Source of the DNA: Parascedosporium putredinis
Lineage: Eukaryota; Ascomycota; Sordariomycetes; Microascales; Microascaceae
Length of the DNA stretch: 64,000 nucleotides
NCBI GenBank assembly: GCA_949357655.1
Contig: CASHTG010000004.1
Coordinates: 806,001-870,000, forward strand
Direction of reading: 5' to 3'
Below are positions 36,105-48,131 of the stretch, piece after piece. The position numbers and the translations under genes were made by a program. The notes below the pieces were generated by a model, which was given only the letters and a program-made list of their open reading frames with translations, did not search any database and was not told where the DNA came from. Within the stretch, counting starts at the first letter, position 1, and every line of letters begins with the position of its first letter.

Positions 36105-36503
36105 TACATATTGGAGGTATTAGCGATGCCAAGAAGTTTGTTCCGATTTTTGGATACGGGCTCGAGAGATCTTCTACTTGGAATGATTACCCTGCAATAA
36201 AGGGGCCCGAATTTGCCCTCTCCTTCGCCTTCTTTGTTTCATTCTTGCTCATCTACTGTCGTGGCTGTGGAGTAGATGACCGCCACATTACTCCAAGTTA
36301 CATCATCTGACTGCGCGTTAGGACTACCCAACCCAACTCCTCACATCATGACCTGACCTCCGAAGTCGCTATTTGAAAAAGTACGAGTAACTATTCAGTT
36401 CAAATAATCAGATAAATCAATGCGCGGTTATTGAACAAGAAGAATAGACTTTGAATTCGAATCGCTGCTTCTGTTTCTACCAGCATAGGATCAAACCGCA
36501 AAG
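36105..36503. promoter_or_regulatory. Shared divergent promoter region of the 6PGDH-like and TIM-barrel genes
   Basis: A 399-base gap between two start codons facing away from each other. It is short enough that both genes probably use common control sequences. The half near the plus-strand gene is A/T-rich (about 36370-36450). No named site stands out. Confidence 0.45.
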
Positions 36504-37547
36504 ATGGCAACTCCATTCAATGTACCGCTCTCCATGGCCTCGTGCTCCATCGGCCTCCCAAAGCACACCTTCCACCAAAGATCGAAGCCCTCTCCCAACA
36601 AGGCTTCAAGGGCATCGAGCTCGCCTTCCCCGACCTCGTCGCCTACGCGCGCCCACGCGAGCCAAGACGTGCGAGAAGACGACTACGACGCGCTCTGCGA
36701 CGCGGGCCGCCAGCTCGGCCAGCTCGTGCGCGCGCACAATCTCGAAATCATCGTGCTGCAGCCCTTTTCCAACTTTGAGGGATGGCCCGCGGGGAGCCAG
36801 GAGAGGGAAGACGCGTTTACGCGCGCGCGGGGCTGGATACGCATCATGGAGGCCGTCGGCACCGACATGCTGCAGGTCGGGTCGTCGGACTCGGAAGGCA
36901 TCACGGCCGATGGAGCGCGGCTGGCGGCGGATCTCGGAGAGCTGGCGGATCTGCTGCTCGAGAAGAACTTCCGGCTCGCGTACGAGAACTGGTGCTGGGC
37001 GACGCGGGCGCCGAGGTGGAAGGATGTATGGACCATTGTGAAGCAGGCTGATCGGCCTAATATTGGGCTCTGCCTCGACACGTTCCAGTCGGCTGGTGGG
37101 GAATGGGGGATCCGAGGACCGAATCGGGGCGGATCGAGACGGCGGGTATCTCGCAGCAGGAGCTGGACATGAGCTACTGCATCAGCTTGCAGGAGCTATC
37201 CAGGACCGTGCCGTCGGACCGCATCTACTTTTGCAAATTAGCAACGCGTACAGGGCATCGCCGCCCTTGAGGGACGAACCAGATGCGTCTGGGTTACGGC
37301 CCCGGGGTCAGTGGAGCCACGACTGCAGACCCCTGCCCTATGACGGGGATACCTCCCCATCGCGCAATTTGTGGAAGCCGTCCTAGCGACGGGGTTTCGG
37401 GGCTGGTTTAGCGTCGAGGTCTTTGATGGCAAGTTTGAGAGCAAGTACGGTAATGACTTGAACAAGTTTGCCAAGAAGGCTAGGGAGACACATGAGAAAC
37501 TTTTGCGAGACGTGGATGAAAAGAGGGCTCTGACGGGGTTGGAATGA
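36504..37547 (+). CDS. Xylose-isomerase-like TIM-barrel protein (sugar isomerase or dehydroshikimate-dehydratase type)
   Basis: A protein of about 348 residues of the AP-endonuclease-2/xylose-isomerase-like TIM-barrel superfamily. In fungi this includes 3-dehydroshikimate dehydratase of quinate catabolism and various sugar isomerases and epimerases. Segments in order: MASCSIGLPKHTF, QGFKGIELAFPDL (strand 2 with metal-site Glu), LEIIVLQPF, GTDMLQVGSSD, LAYENWCWA (metal Glu), NIGLCLDTFQSAGGEWG (metal Asp), FLQISNAY region, and GWFSVEVFDGKFE (last metal Glu). This is the metal-ligand pattern of the superfamily. There is no intron and the stop is TGA at 37545-37547. At least five frame breaks occur (near 36580, 36650, 37115, 37230 and 37345). 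Divergent pairing with a 6PGDH-like gene suggests a shared sugar or sugar-acid catabolic step, which is an inference. Confidence 0.8.
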
Positions 37548-40170
37548 ACGGGAGCAGATGAGTAATTTACATTTCTTTGGTCTCCTCTTTGCCCTATTAT
37601 CCGCTGTATTAGAACAAATTACATTTACATGGCTATCCCTCCTATTTCCGGTTGCAAGGAGCGTGTTGATGAAAACGGCTGTCAAATGTACGCTCCTCAA
37701 AACCCTTACATCTTTCAACCTTCTCGGTATATAAAACACAGATTCCTGTCCAGCTAGCCCAACTCACCCCTGTGCCAAAGAGACACGTTCTCCGCTTCTT
37801 TTAGGACTTCTGAGCATATCTAACGCGTTTCGCCGTTCAAGATTGCTTGGAGGTGCCAACGGTATAGCCGACGGGGTAGAGTCCTCGTCTGCTGGCCAAC
37901 ATCTCTCTGTGCATCATTCTTGGCCACGGCCATGCAGGCTCTAGCTTGCGGCGGGCCAAGCCGTTCGTAGATTGGGCGCAATGTAATGCCCAAAGCTTCG
38001 TGAACGCCTCCCCTTCTCTGCATATAAAGCTCGAATTTGCCGCGTGAGGCTGCCGGCTTGGCTATAGATCAACATGCAACCCCAGCGACCGCGCTGGAAA
38101 GAAGCGTCCGCTATTCGTGTTTCCTTCGTCATTCTCCAGTCCATGTCCCGTTCATTATCCCGCCAAGCGGTAAACCTCCGAGACACAGGTCCAACGCAAA
38201 CCCATATGAATATCCACCCCCGTCACCCCCGGTCTCCTTGCGTGCATCGTGCATGGGCTTGAAACCCCAATCTTTTGTCTCTGTTCCTCCCCGAGGTTCG
38301 CAACGCGCGCGTGCGGCCGAAAAGAGGTGCGGCCCGATTTCCACTCCAACGCATGGATCCGCGCTGCGACAGTCGGGATTTCACTCTCTCGATCATCGGG
38401 GGATGATCCGTACTCCGAGAGCTGTGATTTCCTTTGCCAAAAATAGACGCGGCAGTCTTTCCCACGAACACGCATGCCCGTCCCCGATCGCGAAAAGGCG
38501 ATCCCAGCGGGACCTGGGAGAGGCTGGTAAAAAGAAGGGGGCGTGTACCCGGGGCCGGTTACAAGGCCCTAGCTACGACATGTATTCTTCCCCGGCCTCT
38601 TTCACGCAAGGGGTAGGGTATTGGTGTGGCAGGTCCCTACCTCGGTACGCTAATAAGACACTGGGCGGGCTGCTTCCCCCGTTCTGCGCCCGAATATCGT
38701 AGCTCCTGCAGCCTCGGCGTCGGGAGTGATCACCGCCGCAACCATCACCCCACTCCCCGTGCCGGAAGCGGACTAACGGGAGCTATCTCCACCGTTACCC
38801 GACTAGACAGAATAAAAAAAAAAAGCCCACATTAGCCTTGGAAACGCCCATCTTTTACGACATCTCGTCGTTATCTTTCAAAGACGAGTTGCAGGCATTT
38901 TTCCCTCCTGGCCCGTAGAGTAGCGTGCTTCTGACGAACAATGGCCCCTTTCCAGTGGCGAGAGTAGAGGCGGTCCGGTCCGACTACCTTGTCCCTTGGC
39001 GCCAAGTGCTATGGTGCAGCTGATCATAAGCGCCAAGAGCCGCCAAGAAGCGCATCTGGGGAACAAGTTTCGTGATTTCGCTTGGCGCTTGGGTTTGTCA
39101 TGAGCCGTCTCAGGCACGAGAGCCAATTCCCTCTCACTCTTTTATTTTTCCCACGTATCCTCTTCTGCAAGAGGATGAGGATGGCTGGCACCCCACCGAC
39201 TGCAGCGTTATATGTAGGATTTTGTGGCCGTATCTTGAGCATAAAGCCCGTGTCTTGCTGTCGTCGTGGTGTGATTATGGTTATCGTGGCACTGACACTG
39301 AAGATGTTTCTAATGTATCATGTCTTTTTAGGCTTTCTCCTTGACGTTGGTGTCAAGGCCAGTTTGAGGCTCTAGCTCTTGGCTCCGCCCTCCGTCATCT
39401 TCCTGTGACACTGAAAGGCCCTCGCGCGCCCAACGACTCTATTGGTCCAGTAAAATTTTCTTCTTCATTTCTTATCAGCTACACGCAGGCTTTTGTTAGG
39501 TCGCCTCACCGGAGGTCAAACAGTTTGATGCTCGACCCACGTCGAGAAAGTAGTGGTCTCTGACCCTGCCAAGCGCGCCAAGCTCTGGGCATGGGCGATC
39601 CGCCAAGGACAAGATATCTTGCAACGACAAAGAAAACGCACCAACGTCCCAACTATTTGTTTTGTACTCGAGCCAAGAAGACGCGTACATCTAATGTTTC
39701 AACCGCGCGACAACACAACGACGGTACTTGGGAGAACCGAGCTTCCCTTGTCCAAACATCCACCAACGCAACCACCTCCTTTTTTCTGTGCCTTCTTTTG
39801 CCTTCCTTCGCTTCCTGTCTTCTCACCACTGTCAGACAACTTTGTCTCCAATGATCTCCCAAACCGCCGTGCAAAGCTTAAAGATACGTCACTACCACCC
39901 CCTAACGCAGCAAGCGTACACCCCCTGCCAAGTCTTCCTTATCTATGAAAGTAATGGAATTTCGTAAGGGCCTCATCTCCCTTTCTCTCAAGAAGACTTG
40001 AGGAAGATGTACAGCGTTCCCTGAGCCGCCTCTCTCTCTCTTTTTGTTTTGACCCGGTGTCTCTGGTCAAGGGTACATCACAACGCAGAGGTCCGAGGTG
40101 ATGGCCCTTGGCGTCCATTTTTAGAAGGACGAAAATCACAAGGACTAAAAATGGAAAAGCGTCTCGTCTT

Positions 40171-40227
40171 TGAGAGAAAAATGGAGACGGAGGCGGAGAC
40201 GGAGAGAGGGAGAGGGAGAGGGAGGGA
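40171..40227. repeat. Purine-rich GGAGAC/GGGAGA imperfect repeat
   Basis: A run of GAGACGGAG and GGGAGA units with almost no pyrimidines on the plus strand. It is a low-complexity tract, about 540 bases upstream of the antiporter start. Confidence 0.75.
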
Positions 40228-40546
40228 TTAACCAGGCCCGAGTTCCTCTTCCTGGCTTGAGCACTCTGGTAGAAGTGGCCGCCGAGCCTTGTTAAATATC
40301 GATCCTCTAGCTCCCCACGCCCAGACAAGAAAAACACCTCACCTTCACCTGACAAGAAAGACTCTCGCCGAGATCACCCATTTTCCCCGTCCTCCCCCAA
40401 GACCCCCAGCTGGCCTGGAGAGAGAGAAAGAAAAAGAGAGAAAATCATACTTATTAAGATGTGCACTGGTTGTCACTAGTCATTCACAGCGGGAGCCTCA
40501 AGCGTACATTCCGTATTGCCTTATAATACCTCATCTCCAGCTCTTC

Positions 40547-40567
40547 CTTCTTCTTCTTCTTCTTCTT
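40547..40567. repeat. (CTT)n tract in the antiporter leader
   Basis: About seven CTT units roughly 200 bases before the ATG at 40766, in a pyrimidine-rich stretch of the kind common in fungal 5' leaders. Confidence 0.8.
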
Positions 40568-40765
40568 GGCTGTTTTTCGTTTCCTTTCCCCAGTCGAAAT
40601 CCCCAGCATCCTTCTTCTCTTGGCTTCGTTCTCCTCCCACGCCGGCCGTTTGGACCATCGCGGATCGCAGAGTTGGCATCGTACGGGCCAAGACCTCGTC
40701 GAACACTTGGTGCACATCGTTGTTAGCCAAGGCTCTACGCCAAGAACACCACCAAGCCCGCCAAG

Positions 40766-42880
40766 ATGCCTACGTTTGATGTGAGCGAGCTCAACACCAT
40801 CATCGCCATATTTGGTATGCCATCTTCCACCCATAGAAGATATCTCGAGCGTCTCTCCTCTTGCCTGAGCCTTCATCTCTCTGTCCTCTCGTCTTGAACA
40901 CCCACAACTAATAGACTCCTATCCAACCTACCCTAGGCGCATTCACCGTCCTTTACGGAATCATCTCCGTCAAGATCAAGGATGCTTGGTTTCTCGGAGA
41001 AGCATGTAAGCCTTACATCCTAGATCCGACCCTTCGACCGGCCACTTCCACAACATATCTGTTGATGGCCTGCGAGAGTAACCACCACTAACGCTATTCC
41101 ATAGTGCCTGCGGTGCTTCTCGGTATCGTACTGGGGCCTATAGCAGCCAGATTCATAGACTCGGAAAATGGGGGTCTGCCAGTCCAGGCCAGACCAGTGA
41201 AATCACGCTGGTGAGTCCCTCAACCTCGAGTCAATGAACAAAACTCGCTCCTTCAAACACCCCCTTTCTCGCCGTATTCTTTTCGGCGTCCCAAGCACCC
41301 CGCTAACACCTCTCATCTCGCCAGGGTGTCATGCGGGTCATGATCGGCATCCAGCTCGTGATGGCCGGCTACCAACTCCCCGCCAAGTACCAGCAAACGC
41401 GGTGGAAGGACATGATTGTGCTCATGCTGCCCGTCATGACCGTCATGTGGCTCGCCACCACCGTGTGCGTCCTCGTCACCATCCCCAAGCTCAGCCTCCT
41501 CGCCGCCATGGTCATCGCCTCGTGCGTCACCTCCACCGACCCCGTCCTCTCCCAAGCTGTGGCCAAGGGCCCCTTTTCCGACAAGTTCGTCGCCCGACCC
41601 TTACGAGAAATCATATCCTCCGAGGCCGGCGCCAACGACGGCTTCGGTTTCCGTTTCTCATGCTCGCTACCTACCTCATGCGCCACTCCGACGGGTTTGT
41701 TCCTAGCGTTCCTAGCAGCCCTGTGAACGTGGGCGTGCTGTTTCGCCGCGCTGGCGAGGTGGGCAGACAAGGTGGTGGCGTGGGCGTCGCCATCGGCAAC
41801 TGGTTCCTCGAGACGTGGCTGTACTTCATCATCTTGAGTATTATTTACGGTGCGGCCATTGGTTGGGGTGCCCGCATCGCTCTCAAGTTTTCTATGAAGA
41901 GGTACAGTTCTATCTCTCAATTCGTACCCACTCACAAATCTGTGGACATCTTCTAACTAGCGGATGATTAGGAAATGGATCGACTCTGAGAGCTACGTAC
42001 TCGCCCCGACTGCCCTTGGCGTAAGTACACTCCTTGCCCTAGTTTCAAACGCAAAAAACAACCTCGAACTAACCCCAGGGTAGCTCTTCCTCCTCGGTAC
42101 AAGCGGCTGCCTCGGCATCGACGATCTCCTCGCCTGCTTCGTCGCCGGCAGCGCCCTCAACTGGGACGGCGAATACCTCGCCGAGCTCATCCGCCGCCAC
42201 GACGAAGTCAACGCCAGCGTCGACGTGATCCTAAACTTCGGCGGCTTCATGTACCTCGGCAGCGTCTTCCCTGGCGCGAGTTCCAATCCGACGTCACGGG
42301 CATCACCTACGGCCGCCTCGTCGGCCTCGGCGTCCTCGTCCTCCTGTTCCGCCGCATCCCCGCCGTGCTCATGACGTACAGGCTCATGCCCAACACCATC
42401 GCCAACTGGAGGGAGGCCCTGTTCATGGGCTACTTTGGCCCCATTGGCGTCGGCGCCGCTTTTTACGTCGAGCACGCCCGCCACCTGTTCCCCAAGCTCG
42501 AGGAGGCCACCAACGACGAGGAGGTCACCAACTTGCTCCGCGCCATGGGCCCCGTCGTGTACTGGCTGGCTCTCTTCTCCATCGTCATCCACGGCATCTC
42601 CATCCCGATCCTCAACGCCATTTACGAGTATAACGGAGTCAAGCCGATCAAGGACGACGCGGTGCAGATGCGTCGCAAGTCTCGCCTCATCAGCCTTCCC
42701 GTCAATGCCGAAGCCGCCAACAGGGATACCATCATTGCCTACAACCGGTTCTCGCGCCCCGTCTTCGACATTCAGGACTTGCCCTTCGTTGAGTCCAATA
42801 TCGAACCTCCCATGGGAGGCAAGCGCAATACAACTATTAGGTTCGAGAAAGGTGATGACCTGGAAGGGGGCAAGTTTTAG
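40766..42880 (+). CDS. Cation/proton antiporter, fungal Nha1-type
   Basis: A plasma-membrane Na+(K+)/H+ antiporter used for salt tolerance and pH control. Six exons: 40766-40814, 40937-41005, 41105-41210, 41325-41901, 41972-42020, 42084-42880, about 549 residues. The order of membrane segments matches fungal Nha1: a short N-terminal helix, LLGIVLGPIAARFID, QTSEITL, GVMRVMIGIQLVMAGYQLPAKY, TVMWLATTVCVLV, then the ion-site region VTSTDPVLSQAVAKGPF (Asp of the STDP motif), REIISSEAGANDG with its essential acidic residue, and DDLLACFVAGSALNWDG (DD pair). A hydrophilic C-terminal tail follows but is short compared with yeast Nha1. Breaks near 41167, 41650 and 42275 are one base short; adding three bases gives 550 codons exactly. 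The family call is firm. Confidence 0.93.
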
Positions 42881-43218
42881 TGGGGCAGGAAAACGAAGGT
42901 CGTTTTCTTTTTCTTTTTTCTTTTTCTTTTCATGTTTTTAGTCGGCAAGAGTAAGCCATCATCCAATATTAGCAAGCAGCTACCAAACATTGCTCGAGTA
43001 CCCGAATGTTGGATAATATCTCAATTCTTGGTTTATATCTCTTTAGATACCATTATTATCGGCATCAATGATGAGACGGACTTTGAACGAATCTCTTATG
43101 AGCAACTTGAATCTTTTGAGTTAACCTTGGCTTTGCCGTGATGATTTGAATGCGTTTTGAACTCCGCCTTTGAGTGAAGCCATTACGTATATCCAGGTTA
43201 TAACCGTGTTTCCTTCTA
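42881..43218. other. Convergent 3' region of the antiporter and bioDA genes
   Basis: A 338-base gap between two stop codons, with a T/C-rich run at about 42900-42935. It probably holds both polyadenylation regions; no gene is seen. Confidence 0.55.
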
Positions 43219-45899
43219 CTACCCGAGTGCCCGCGCCAACAGCTTTTGTAACCGTTGAACATCTACCTCATCAGTCATCTGCCCCGTCATGATGTAGAGC
43301 ACGTTGCCTAAAACTCTGCTATGCACATTCCAGGAATCCCCTTGCTCAATTTCTCCAGCAAGGAGCTCTTGCTGCACTTGCGCGGCCGAGTTGCTCGTGT
43401 ACCCAGATGCCTCGGCATCTTTCATGTGAACGGCCAACACCGAGCCTAGGGCCCAAACGCCCTCGACCCTTTCGTGTGCGGAGATCTGGGTCACAAATTT
43501 ATTTGACCAAACAGACCACACATGCGGGAGACTGTCTGCGGCCTTGGCTCCGGAAGAGGGCCTATCTGCTGGACGTTGTTCCCACCCCTGCTTGGCCCAA
43601 TCCCATGCGCCCTTCGAGTCGAGATTCTGCAGCGTATTCACAGATTCGAGCGCCACTTGGCACCCCACAGGATGAGCTGTGTAACTGTGGCCGTGAAGGA
43701 GAGCATCGGTTTTATGCTGGCTGTTGAACGCCTCGAATACGCTCTCGGAGGCCGCCGTGGCACACAGTGGGACCAAACCACCAGTCAGCAGTTTGGCGTG
43801 GACGGAAATGTCGGGATGAGCACCCAAGAACGAGGCACTCGCTAGTGGACCAAGGCGGCCGAGGCCCGTAAAGACTTCGTCAAATATAACGGGCAAGCCA
43901 GTCCAAACGGATGGACCTTGACTGCTTGCATCTACAGTGTGTCTAGTGTGGAGGAGCTCGGGAAACGTGCGAACCACATCTATGAGCGCGCGCTGGAAAA
44001 GAGGGTCCCTAGTCGAAGTAACCGTTAGTACTGGGTAGGCGCGCGATGGGGGAGGAGAACAAAACCCCCACTTACACTAGAATCATTCCCCCAGCTCCTA
44101 AAACCACGGGCTCCATGAGCAGCGCCCCGAATCGTCGACCTTGTTGAGTGAGGTCCTTGAGCGTCTCTTGGATGTAACTGACGTATTTTTGGTAGGTAAT
44201 CGATCCCTTCCTTTCATCAACGTTGAATATATCGGATAATGATGCGTGACTCTCTCCAGCCCCAAGGTGTGGTGCGAGGGAGCCGGGAACATCAACCCGC
44301 CATTTTTCATCTCTACATAATACTGTGGGGTAGTCGAACCAGTATCCTTTCCCATCGTACCACTCCACCTTCTCGTTGAAAACCGACGGCTCGGTGGAGT
44401 CCATAGCACCCATCGTGTCCCCGTGGTAGCTCCCCTTGAGTCCGAGGACTTGAAGCTTGGTAGCATTATCAATATTATACCTCTGACGTGTCGCCCTCAA
44501 GCCCATCTTGACCGCAACCTCCATCCCGGTGCTACCGTTATCGGAGTAAAAGACGCGGGACAGTCTGGGATTTTGTAGCACGCCTAGGAGCGTCTGGGCA
44601 AGCTTAAGCGCTGGCTCATGGATGGCTTCGGCAAACATGACGTGGCCGTAGCGGCCGGCAGCGTAAGATGCGGCGAGCGTGAGCTTGGGATTGGCGTGGC
44701 CAAGACCTTGGGTCCACCACGAAGCAGAAGCGTCAAAAGACGGTTGGAGAAGGGAGTCTCCGGGCGGCTGATTTTCGCTATCGGGGACCAAAGTCTGGAA
44801 GTAGTCGCCGTGGGCCGAGGTGATGGTCGTGATGCGGCTGGGGGAAAGTCGACCGTGTTGCGTAAACGGGTACCATATTGTTCTATATGCGTCACCCGCC
44901 ATAGTCTCGATGGTCTTGATACGTGTCTGGTGGCTCCGTTCCAGGCGGTCTACGAGGTCTGGAGCCTGTTCCGTCTCAGTCTCGGTCTCGTAATAAGCTG
45001 ACATGGCCCTGACGTCTGATTGGCGATCGGACCTGCGGGGAGGTGGTTGGAATGCTTGTAGTGGAATTCCGTGTTCTCCGGCAAAGTACTGTGAAAGGTA
45101 GGTGTGGTTATCATAGTGACTATCTTGGAAAAGAAGAACAGTTTCAACATCATAGCCACGGATTCTCAACGATTCGAATGCTGCAATCGTTTGAGAGATG
45201 CCCCCAAGCTTGGAGTCACCAATCAAGACTACGGGTAAACGAAGAGGAGCGTAGAGATCCGCTTGCGTAGTCCCAGATGGGCCCGGGGAGTGGACACCGC
45301 CAGCAGTCTCCAGAAATAGCCAACCGGGCTGGGATGAAGCTCTGTCCGAAACATGGCGGCGGATGCTTTGGAGGACTACATGATCGCTCGGGGTCGCCTA
45401 TTTGCCAAAAAGTGTCTGTGAGCTTCCAATTGACTAGTTTTTCCGCGACTGAGAAGTCCGTTTGTTCTCATCGTACCTGTTTTGATGTGGCCGCCGCGAG
45501 GTGGGGGCTGACGGGATCTTCAAATTGGAAGAGAGTTTTCGTAGCTACGCCAGGCACATATGTATTGATATGACTGTAGGGAACAGGTTAGTAATTTGCT
45601 ATGCCGGTCTTGTATGTAAACGGTGTTTTGAAAGTTCTTCTGTTTTGCACCCAATATCAGCATTTGGCCCTTGAAGCACTCGGCAAGAACCGGGAAAGAA
45701 TGCACGAACACCAATCGTCAGCCTCTTCCTGCGGGCCTGTCGACACAGGCTTCAAGAATGACACGTCCTCTCCAGGGCGGAACTTCTGACAAGCCTTGCA
45801 TAAGAGGGTGGTGAAGATGGTTTTGCCGACATCTGTGTTGGCGCCGTAGACTTGGTAGGCTTTGAGGGACCTCCGAAGAAGCGCACCAGCCGGGGCCAT
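43219..45899 (-). CDS. bioDA: Bifunctional dethiobiotin synthetase / DAPA aminotransferase
   Basis: A fused enzyme for two successive biotin steps. The C-terminal DAPA aminotransferase uses S-adenosylmethionine to aminate 8-amino-7-oxononanoate, and the N-terminal dethiobiotin synthetase then closes the ureido ring with CO2 and ATP. Exons 45899-45712, 45573-45477, 45397-44076 and 44008-43219 give 798 residues with no frame break. The synthetase part shows the P-loop GANTDVGKTI, KPVSTGP, FLETAGGVHSP and IGDSKLGG. The aminotransferase part shows YPFTQHG, ASWWTQGLGHANP, DNGSTGMEVAVKM, GLKGSYHGDT, VIFDEVFTGLGRLG (PLP Asp) and AKLLTGGLVPL (PLP Lys), then HGHSYTAHPVGC. The first donor (GTGTTC) is weak but its phase is right. 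It faces bioF across a 519-base shared promoter. Confidence 0.96.
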
Positions 45900-46418
45900 G
45901 ATCGAGTCAATCCAACCTCCTCAGCTTGACCGTGCGATTGGGGAATGGGAGGGTAAAAGTTTTGCTTGAAAACAGGAGCAAGGAATAAAAACGCATTCGG
46001 CTGCCCCTGTTTGGGGGCTCGCGCAGATCAGCGGGGGTTTTCCCGAGGCAAGGCGAAATGCAACAGTCAAGGCGGGGTTCACTCAACATTCAGCTCACAA
46101 TTCGTCCCTTGCAAAGTCGTTCCTGCATCGAGTTCGAGTCTGACTCAAATTGACGGCTGGTCCGTGCTGTGCATCGCCCTTTCCTTCCCCATTCTCTCCA
46201 ATGGATCCCCCACGCGTCACATGTGGTTTTTTTCGTTGCGTTTTTAAAGAGATGCGGGCGCTTGGGTGAGACATCGTGCTCCGAGAATTTTTAAGGTTAG
46301 CTCGTGAGCCCTATAGGGCGAGCCGCGAGGAGATAGAGACAACGAAAGCAAAACCCCTCACCCCACAGCAGTTGTTTCAGGCCTATCAGCTGGTCCCCTC
46401 TATCCATTCTCGCTTGCA
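45900..46418. promoter_or_regulatory. Bidirectional promoter between bioDA and bioF
   Basis: A 519-base region between the start codons of two divergent genes of one pathway, so joint control is likely. It contains a perfect TGACTCA heptamer at 46141-46147, the binding site of Gcn4/CpcA/Cpc1-type bZIP activators of amino-acid starvation genes. The site lies about 240-280 bases from each start. Whether it is used is not shown. Confidence 0.6.
46141..46147. promoter_or_regulatory. Gcn4/CpcA-type site TGACTCA
   Basis: An exact match to the core site of the cross-pathway-control bZIP activator, centrally placed in the bioDA/bioF promoter. A seven-base match can occur by chance, so confidence rests on position. 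Confidence 0.4.
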
Positions 46419-47845
46419 ATGTCTGCTCCCAAGCCAAATCTCGATGGGATCCTAAGCGATATTCTCGCCCGCCGGGAAGCCAAGAGCCAGCGTCGTCGTC
46501 TCACCGTCGTGCCTCCCAACTGCGCCGACTTTTCGTCGAATGCCTACCTCTCTCTCGCCACTCGAGGAGATATTCAGCGTGAGTATGTGCAAAGGCTCCA
46601 AGCCGAGGTTGACGGTTCAACATCCAGCCGGCAGATTGATGGAGTAAGCCCCCTCTCTTGGGATCTGGCGGCTCCCGTTTACTCGACGGGAACTCCGATT
46701 TCGCTGAGAACCTGGAGCGCGAGATCGCCAGCTTTCACCGCGCGCAAGCCGGTCTGCTCTTTAATTCGGGTTTCGACGCCAACGTCGGCTTGTTTAGCTG
46801 CGTACCCCAGCCGCAGGACACGATCGTGTATGACGAGCTGATCCACGCCAGCGTCCACGATGGCATGAGGGGAGTCGGGCGAAGCGCACGATATCTTTTG
46901 CCCATAACCAAGTCGGGTTTCGGCCCGAAAGTGTGCAAGAGCAGCCATTGGCGAACCCAAACCTCGCTGCTGTGATTAGAACCTTGGCTAGCGAAGATGA
47001 GCACGTTCGCAACGGTGCTCGCAACGTCTTCATCGCGGTGGAAGGTGTATACAGCATGGACGGTGACGTGGCGCCCCTCCAGGAGATTGTGGAATGCGTC
47101 GAATCGCTTCTCCCGCACGGTAACGGCTACATTATCGTCGACGAGGCTCACTCGACCGGTATTATTGGGGAGCGTGGTAGGGGGCTAGTCTGTGCCTTGG
47201 GCCTAGAGAATCGGGTTTGGGCACGGCTCCACACGTTTGGGAAGGCCATGAGCTGCTCGGGGGTAAGTTGCGCACACCTCTCTCACCACCAGATAGTAGA
47301 TCAAGTCGACTAATACTAGAGCCGTAGCCATCGTTTTATGCTCGCCGATAACTCGCGAGTACCTGATCAATTATGCCCGGAGCCTCATCTACACCACTGC
47401 ACTGCCCTTTACCGTCCTTGCCAGCATCCAAACTACTTACAACTACCTCGACAGTGGAAAGTCCAAACCGCTTCTAGATCATCTCTGGGCCCTTGTGCAC
47501 GAGACCCATGCCCTATTGCTCCAGCTTATAGAGAGGCATAAACCGGATGCGGATACTCTCCACGTTGATAGGGAAAGGCGCCAGTCGCCCATCCTCCCGG
47601 TGTACACATCACACCCGCGCTCACTGGCGCAATTTTGCCAGCAACGGAAATCCATGGTCCGGCCCATAGTCGCGCCCACCGTTCCTCTCGGAAAGGAGCG
47701 TATAAGAGTTTGTTTGCATGCCGGAAACACGGTAAAAGAGGTCCATGAGCTCGTCGCCTCAATCGAGGCTTGGGTCATAGGACGTTTACAAACCCACGGA
47801 AATACAACCGCCTTGCCGTTGGGCGGGATCAAGTCTCGTATATAA
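46419..47845 (+). CDS. bioF: 8-amino-7-oxononanoate synthase (biotin synthesis)
   Basis: A PLP-dependent alpha-oxoamine synthase that joins a pimeloyl thioester and alanine to form 8-amino-7-oxononanoate, the substrate of the aminotransferase coded next door. The exons are 46419-47262 and 47320-47845. Landmarks: FSSNAYLSL near the N-terminus, GSGGSRLLDGNS (substrate loop), FNSGFDANVGL, YDELIHASVHDGMR, VEGVYSMDGDVAPL, VDEAHSTGIIG (PLP Asp and His) and HTFGKAMSCSG with the Schiff-base Lys. After the intron come EYLINYARSLIYTTALPF and the C-terminal domain with RVCLHAGN. Breaks near 46650 and 46940 are one base short; the intron junction is also off by one, probably through the G run at 47259-47263. 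About 455 residues, slightly longer than bacterial BioF. Together with bioDA it completes steps from pimeloyl thioester to dethiobiotin. Confidence 0.94.
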
Positions 47846-48131
47846 AAATAAAATCCAAAAAATGATATTCTACAGAAGAAATGAATAGCGTCGTTGTGCT
47901 CTTTAAAACTCCCATTCAATGACAAATGAAATGTCTATCGCGGTGATGTCACGACCTAGCCGTTCCTCATTAAAGGCTGGGTTAACCGTCTGGTTCTAGT
48001 GATTTTGTGTGAAGAATCCCCAATTTCCTCGTTTTTAGATTATACCTTTTGTTATCCCGTTCAGACCTTGCACCCTCTTTTTCTCCCCATCCGCTCTGAA
48101 AGTATCTTCTTTTGGAGCAAACGACACCACC

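Larger units (their letters stand above)
37548..40765. other. Gene-poor region of 3.2 kb
   Basis: Intergenic sequence upstream of the cation/H+ antiporter gene. No open frame has motifs. It contains a purine-rich GGAGA-type repeat and, next to the antiporter gene, a CTT repeat; pyrimidine-rich stretches at about 39760-39860 and 40380-40600 are typical of fungal promoters and leaders. Confidence 0.5.
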
